Source: an uncultured cyanobacterium (GTDB lineage Bacteria > Cyanobacteriota > Cyanobacteriia > PCC-6307 > Cyanobiaceae). From it: a DNA stretch of 10,255 nucleotides. Under the pieces are notes generated by a model that saw only the letters and a program-made list of their open reading frames with translations, had not been told where the DNA came from and ran no database searches. Every line of letters begins with the position of its first letter. Position 1 is the first letter of the stretch. This document shows positions 6,684-10,255 of this stretch, piece by piece. The stretch spans positions 1 to 10,255 of the forward strand of contig CAIOXF010000216.1 of the NCBI GenBank assembly GCA_903862155.1. Direction: 5' to 3'. A program made the translations under genes and the position numbers.

Positions 6684-7069
6684 GGGTGGGAGGAGCGGAA
6701 CACCACGGTTTTCTGGGCCAGGTACGAGAGGGCGGCGAGCACAGGCACCAGGGCCAGGGCGGCCCAGTTCCGCGGCCAGCCCCAACCAGCGAGAGCCTGG
6801 ATCCCGCCCCAGTTGCACCACCAGAGCATCACCGCCAGCACGCCATAGGCCGCTGCCGAGCGCCGGCCCAGGCGACTCACCTGGAACACCTGGGTGCCGT
6901 AGAGCACGTAGCCCAGTCCCACATTCAGCAGCTGGCTGAGCAGGGTGGCCAGGCCCGTGGTGAGCTGGAGCCACAACAAACCCTGCAGCAGCAGGTTGGT
7001 GGCACCCACGTTGAGGGCGCCATACACAAGGAATCGGCGCTTGCGGCCGCTGCTGGCGATCGGGGGCAC
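6680..7069 (-). CDS. GtrA-family small membrane protein
   Basis: 129 residues, the usual size for GtrA, with four hydrophobic helices at about 14-35, 40-58, 73-95 and 101-118. The N-terminus RRFLVYGALNVGATNLLLQG (11-30) and the C-terminal SYLAQKTVVF (115-124) are GtrA landmarks. Family members are thought to help move polyprenyl-phosphate sugars across the inner membrane or to anchor the partner glycosyltransferase; that fits the GT2 gene directly behind it (ATGA, 4-bp overlap). The start is a GTG at 7069; no in-frame ATG is available, and no convincing Shine-Dalgarno is present. It follows the hydrolase stop by 31 bp (7070-7100). That gap holds a weak inverted repeat, GCGCGG (7072-7077) with CCGCGC (7090-7095), 12-nt loop, of uncertain meaning. 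Confidence 0.87.
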   Translation of the reverse strand: MPPIASSGRKRRFLVYGALNVGATNLLLQGLLWLQLTTGLATLLSQLLNVGLGYVLYGTQVFQVSRLGRRSAAAYGVLAVMLWWCNWGGIQALAGWGWPRNWAALALVPVLAALSYLAQKTVVFRSSHP

Positions 7070-7100
7070 GGGCGCGGGCCGCAGGGCAACCGCGCTGACG

Positions 7101-7970
7101 CTAACTGCGGGCCTTCAACCACTCCAGCAGGGCGCTGTTCACCTGATCGGGCACCTCGTCGTGGGGGCAGTGGCCCGCATCGAGCACCAGCTCGGTGGTG
7201 GCGTCTGGAGCATGGCGCTGGAAGGCGGCGCGGCGGCCGGCGGCGTTGATCCAGGGATCTCGGATGCCCCAGAGCAGCAACAGCGGGCAGTGGAGTTGGG
7301 CGAACAACTCATCGAGGGGCTGGCCGCTGGGAATGTCGAACACGGTGCGAAACACCCCGAACGCACCCGGATCCAGCGAGGGCCGGCGGATCGCCTCTAC
7401 CAGCTCCTCATCCACGTTGGTTTTGTCGACATACACCTGATTAAGGGTGCGGCGGATCGTGGCCGGGCGGCGCAGGTTCTCGAACAACAGCCGCTGCAAC
7501 ACCGGACTCTTGAGCAGGGCACTGCCGATCGTGCGGCGAGCGATGGCACCCCAGCCCTTGGGCTCGGCCTGTTCATCGGAAAACGGACCGGCCGCGTTCA
7601 GCAGCACCACCCCTGCAGCCAGATCGCCAAGCACCGTGCCGGCCGCCAGGGCTGAGTAGCCACCCAACGAATTGCCAGCGATCACCGTGGGCCGGCCGAT
7701 GCGCTCGCGCACATAGGCGGCGAGCTGGTCGCGCCAGAGGGCACCGCCATAGGGGAGGCCGGCCGGCTTGGCGCTGCGGCCGAAGCCCAGCAAATCGAGG
7801 GCATGCACCTCATAGCGCTCAGCCAACACCGGGATGTTGTGGCGCCAGTGGTCGGTGGAGGCCCCGAAGCCATGCACCAGAAGGATCGCGGGCCCCTCGG
7901 GGTGTTCCGGAGCTTCCTGGAGGGCGTGGACGGGATGGCCCAGATGGCTCCAGGGCTGGATCGGCACCAC
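7101..7970 (-). CDS. Alpha/beta-fold hydrolase, pheophytinase/chlorophyll-dephytylase-like
   Basis: 289 residues, single alpha/beta-hydrolase domain, no signal peptide. Seen: LLVHGFGASTDHWRHN (30-45; oxyanion HGFG), DLLGFGRS (59-66), the nucleophile elbow GNSLGG (99-104) with Ser101, the acid in WGIRDPW (234-240; Asp238) and the His in AGHCPHDEVP (265-274; His267). The triad is complete, so an active serine hydrolase is likely. The HWRxN and GHCPHDE wording is what I recall from cyanobacterial proteins annotated like plant pheophytinase or chlorophyll dephytylase; an ester of chlorophyll or pheophytin is one possible substrate, others remain open. The start is one of two tandem GTG codons (7970, 7967); no in-frame ATG lies upstream. 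It is the first gene of the minus-strand cluster, 20 bp from the divergent small membrane protein gene. A link to the sugar genes behind it is not obvious. Confidence 0.9.
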   Translation of the reverse strand: MVPIQPWSHLGHPVHALQEAPEHPEGPAILLVHGFGASTDHWRHNIPVLAERYEVHALDLLGFGRSAKPAGLPYGGALWRDQLAAYVRERIGRPTVIAGNSLGGYSALAAGTVLGDLAAGVVLLNAAGPFSDEQAEPKGWGAIARRTIGSALLKSPVLQRLLFENLRRPATIRRTLNQVYVDKTNVDEELVEAIRRPSLDPGAFGVFRTVFDIPSGQPLDELFAQLHCPLLLLWGIRDPWINAAGRRAAFQRHAPDATTELVLDAGHCPHDEVPDQVNSALLEWLKARS

Positions 7971-7990
7971 AGCTGGCGGCGGGGTGATGG

Positions 7991-8335
7991 ATGCTAGGCA
8001 GCACCCGCTGCTGCCCCGTGCCCACCGTCGGCCCCGACTGGAGCTCCCTGGCGCCGGGCATCGCCCTGTGGGCTCTGGCCCTCTACCTGCCCCTGAGCGG
8101 GCCCCTGGCCCGATTGGAAGCCAGCCTCAGCGAAGGCTCCCTCCCTCCGGCAGCCCAGCACGTGGCCTTGGTGGTGAGCAGCCTGCTGCTGGCCCTGGCC
8201 ATGGGCGTGGTGAGCGTGCTGGTGGTGAGCTGGGCCCTGGGGCCGGGCTGGGCCGGAAGCCTGGGGTTGATGGCTGCCCTGGGCGGCGGGTTCTGGACCC
8301 TGGCCAGCCGGGCCAACAACAGCGGCGACAGCTGA
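7991..8335 (+). CDS. Small hypothetical membrane protein
   Basis: 114 residues, not recognised. Hydrophobic stretches at about 23-38, 57-82 and 84-105 suggest three membrane helices, with the second and third forming a tight hairpin around ALGPGW (82-87). A short polar/acidic link (42-56, RLEASLSEGS) lies between helices one and two, and the tail after residue 106 (SRANNSGDS) is polar. There are no catalytic or metal motifs. The coding case rests on a long hydrophobic pattern consistent with helices, on a complete frame bounded by neighbours, and on the lack of any better gene here. The start could be ATG 7991 or GTG 8018; the first 17 residues look unlike the rest (CC pair, prolines), so the later start is possible. 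It lies 20 bp from the divergent hydrolase start and 130 bp ahead of glgP. Confidence 0.6.
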   Translation: MLGSTRCCPVPTVGPDWSSLAPGIALWALALYLPLSGPLARLEASLSEGSLPPAAQHVALVVSSLLLALAMGVVSVLVVSWALGPGWAGSLGLMAALGGGFWTLASRANNSGDS

Positions 8336-8465
8336 CCCCCGCAGAAGGGCTCGGGTGCTGCGCCAGCACGGTGTGCGTCTGCTGATCTCGCCGCGCCTGC
8401 GGTGGGTGGCTTCCGTTGCCATGGCTACGTTCCAGTCAGGGATGCGCTGGGTAGAGAAAAGCCAC
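8336..8465 (+). promoter_or_regulatory. 130-bp leader/intergenic region before glgP
   Basis: The largest gene-free stretch in the window and the natural place for a glgP promoter and 5' UTR. Apart from the hairpin at 8355-8369 I see no convincing -10/-35 pair and no clear NtcA-type palindrome. A purine stretch (GAGAAAAG, 8453-8460) just before ATG 8466 could serve as a weak ribosome site. The glgP frame stays open through the whole gap, with extra in-frame ATGs at 8421 and 8442. Confidence 0.4.
8355..8369 (+). terminator. Short perfect hairpin downstream of the small membrane protein gene
   Basis: GTGCTG (8355-8360), loop CGC, CAGCAC (8364-8369), a perfect 6-bp stem beginning 20 nt after the stop codon at 8335. 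There is no T-run behind it, so it would be a weak or non-classical terminator. It is the only such structure I found in the 8336-8465 gap. Confidence 0.3.
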
Positions 8466-10255
8466 ATGTCGGAGCACCAACCCCTCAATCTGCGCCTGCC
8501 CACCCCCGGTTGCTACGCCGACGCCGACCGCAGCGGCCTCCTTGCCGAAGACGTGTTCGACGGCATGACCGAGCACCTCTTTTACACGCTCGGAAAACTG
8601 GCTCCTGCCGCCAGTCGGCACGACCTCTACATGGCTCTGAGCTACGCCGTGCGCGACCGGCTGATGACCCGCTATCTCGCGGGCATCGAAGCTCTGGGAA
8701 CCACCCCCACCCGGGTGGTGGCCTACCTCTCGGCCGAGTTTCTGATCGGGCCCCAGCTGGGCAACAACCTGCTGATGCTCGGCATCCAGGACGCCGCCGC
8801 TGAGGCCCTGCGCCGCTTTGGCATCCCGAATCTCAACGAGATTCTGGAGGTGGAGGAAGAGCCGGGGCTCGGCAACGGCGGCCTTGGGCGCCTGGCAGCC
8901 TGCTTCCTCGAATCCCTGGCATCGCTGGAGATCCCAGCCACCGGCTACGGCATCCGCTACGAGTTCGGGATCTTCGACCAGCTGATCCGCGACGGCTGGC
9001 AGGTGGAGATCACCGATAAGTGGCTCAAGGGGGGCTGGCCCTGGGAAATCCCCCACCCCGACCAGGCCTGCTTCGTGGGGTTCGGCGGCCGCACCGAGAG
9101 CTACCGCGACGAGCACGGCAACTACCGCGTGCGCTGGATCCCGGCCGAACACGCCATCGGCGTGCCCCACGACGTGCCGGTGCTGGGCTACCGGGTGAAC
9201 ACCTGCGACCGGCTGCGCCTCTGGCGGGCCGATGCCACCGAGAGCTTCGACTTCTACGCCTTCAACATCGGCGATTACTACGGCGCCGTGGAAGAGAAGG
9301 TGGGCAGTGAAACCCTCTCCAAGGTGCTCTATCCCAACGACGGCACCGACGAGGGTCGCCGTCTGCGGCTCAAGCAGCAGCACTTCTTCGTGAGCTGCTC
9401 GCTGCAGGACATGATCCGCAGCCTGGATGCGCGGCGCATCCCGATTCAGGAATTCCCCGATCACTGGGCCGTTCAGCTCAACGACACCCACCCGGCCATC
9501 GCGGTAGCCGAGCTGATGCGCCTGCTGCTCGACGACAAACATCTCACCTGGGAAGAGGCCTGGGACATCACCACCAAATCGGTGGCGTACACCAACCACA
9601 CCTTGCTACCTGAGGCCCTGGAGAAGTGGGGACTGGAGCTGTTCGGCTCATTGCTGCCGCGGCACCTGGAGCTGATCTACGAAATCAACCGCCGCTTCCT
9701 GCAGCAGATCCGCTTCAAATACCCGGGCAACGAGCAGATCCTGCGCCGGGTATCAATCATCGATGAAGAGGGCCCCAAGGCCGTGCGCATGGCCAACCTG
9801 GCCACCGTGGCCAGTCACCACGTGAACGGCGTGGCGGCGCTACACAGCGAACTGGTGCGCACCCAACTATTCCCCGAATTCGCAGCCCTCTGGCCCCAGA
9901 AGTTCACCAACGTGACCAACGGGGTGACGCCCCGGCGCTGGGTGGCCCTGGCCAATCCCTTGCTCTCCGAGCTGCTCACCGATGCGGTGGGCGATGGCTG
10001 GGTGAAGGATCTGGAGCAACTGCGGGGGCTGGAACGCTTCGCCGAAGACACCGGGTTCCTGGAGCGCTGGGAAGGCACCCGACTGGCCGTGAAGCGCCAG
10101 CTCACCCACTACATCCACCGCCACAACGGCGTACTGGTGGATCCGGCATCCCTGTTCGATGTACAGGTAAAGCGCATCCACGAATACAAGCGCCAGCACC
10201 TCAATGCGCTGCAGGTGATCGCCCAGTACCTGCGGATCAAGAACGGCTTGGCCGA
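8466..10255 (+). CDS. glgP: Glycogen/starch/alpha-glucan phosphorylase, 3' truncated by window
   Basis: 596 codons visible of roughly 840. GlgP is a cytoplasmic PLP enzyme that releases glucose-1-phosphate from glycogen, in cyanobacteria mainly for dark and starvation energy. Family motifs in order: YLSAEFLIGPQLGNNL (87-102), EEPGLGNGGLGRLAACFLES (131-150), YGIRYEFGIF (161-170), AVQLNDTHPA (335-344), YTNHTLLPEALEKW (375-388), FTNVTNGVTPRRW (480-492) and VQVKRIHEYKRQHLN (566-580). The PLP-lysine signature lies beyond the window. I chose ATG 8466 because the protein then begins MSEHQPLNLRLPTPGCYADA, which resembles the N-terminus I recall for Synechococcus GlgP; in-frame ATGs at 8421 and 8442 would add 15 or 8 residues without family-like sequence. 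It has its own 130-bp leader and no frame damage. The long open frame opposite it on the minus strand is a shadow. Confidence 0.97.
   Translation, partial: MSEHQPLNLRLPTPGCYADADRSGLLAEDVFDGMTEHLFYTLGKLAPAASRHDLYMALSYAVRDRLMTRYLAGIEALGTTPTRVVAYLSAEFLIGPQLGNNLLMLGIQDAAAEALRRFGIPNLNEILEVEEEPGLGNGGLGRLAACFLESLASLEIPATGYGIRYEFGIFDQLIRDGWQVEITDKWLKGGWPWEIPHPDQACFVGFGGRTESYRDEHGNYRVRWIPAEHAIGVPHDVPVLGYRVNTCDRLRLWRADATESFDFYAFNIGDYYGAVEEKVGSETLSKVLYPNDGTDEGRRLRLKQQHFFVSCSLQDMIRSLDARRIPIQEFPDHWAVQLNDTHPAIAVAELMRLLLDDKHLTWEEAWDITTKSVAYTNHTLLPEALEKWGLELFGSLLPRHLELIYEINRRFLQQIRFKYPGNEQILRRVSIIDEEGPKAVRMANLATVASHHVNGVAALHSELVRTQLFPEFAALWPQKFTNVTNGVTPRRWVALANPLLSELLTDAVGDGWVKDLEQLRGLERFAEDTGFLERWEGTRLAVKRQLTHYIHRHNGVLVDPASLFDVQVKRIHEYKRQHLNALQVIAQYLRIKNGLA

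Noticed and set aside
6684..6974. Upstream extension of the GT2 frame to 6974
   Set aside because: This stretch is the gtrA coding region in another frame; GT-A homology begins right after ATG 6683.
7072..7095. 6-bp inverted repeat with 12-nt loop between hydrolase and gtrA
   Set aside because: Short, long-looped and built only of G and C in very GC-rich DNA; no T-run. Too weak to call a terminator.
8436..9599. 387-codon open frame on the minus strand opposite glgP
   Set aside because: The plus strand carries continuous, motif-rich glycogen phosphorylase here. The antisense frame is open because GC-rich codons on one strand rarely make stops on the other; its translation is His/Val/Gly-rich without a recognisable domain.
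1..10255. CRISPR arrays, tRNA/rRNA genes, insertion sequences, phage or toxin-antitoxin genes
   Set aside because: I looked for regular repeats, cloverleaf-like blocks, transposase or integrase motifs and found none; the window is filled by metabolic and membrane genes.

Overview
The window (about 10.3 kb, high G+C, dense, almost no intergenic DNA) looks like the chromosome of a high-GC picocyanobacterium of the Synechococcus/Cyanobium type. This rests on the mix of glycolate dehydrogenase subunits (photorespiration), a glycogen phosphorylase whose N-terminus resembles, from memory, those of marine and freshwater Synechococcus, and a pheophytinase-like alpha/beta hydrolase typical of cyanobacteria and plants. 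No database search was possible, so the organism is an inference. I see no rRNA, tRNA, CRISPR array, insertion sequence or phage gene.

Left part (1-5152): the 3' portion of glcF (Fe-S subunit of glycolate dehydrogenase) overlaps by 4 bp an APC-family permease gene. Pointing the other way is a DUF1537 four-carbon acid sugar kinase gene, whose 3' end overlaps the permease by 71 bp. Only 14 bp from the kinase start, a glcE-like FAD-subunit gene starts on the + strand. Two subunits of one flavo/Fe-S dehydrogenase thus flank a transporter and a small-acid kinase, which suggests a locus for taking up, oxidising or phosphorylating short hydroxy acids (glycolate and possibly C4 sugar acids).

Middle part (7970 down to 5131, - strand): an alpha/beta hydrolase gene is followed, 31 bp on, by a tightly coupled trio: gtrA (membrane protein), a GT2 glycosyltransferase of the DPM1-like group, and an aldose-1-epimerase-like mutarotase, joined by two 4-bp ATGA overlaps. 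The trio probably makes or uses a polyprenyl-phosphate-linked sugar. The mutarotase gene converges on glcE with a 22-bp overlap.

Right part (7991-10255, + strand): a small three-helix membrane protein of unknown function, a 130-bp gap holding a short hairpin, then glgP (glycogen phosphorylase), which runs off the window after 596 codons.

Gene packing is extreme: two divergent start pairs only 14 and 20 bp apart, two convergent overlaps, three 4-bp overlaps, and GTG at 4 of 9 visible starts. The gap between the kinase and glcE starts is filled exactly by a perfect inverted repeat, and the permease/kinase overlap contains a perfect 7-bp hairpin. The longest gene-free stretch is 8336-8465, so nothing above 300 bases is unexplained.
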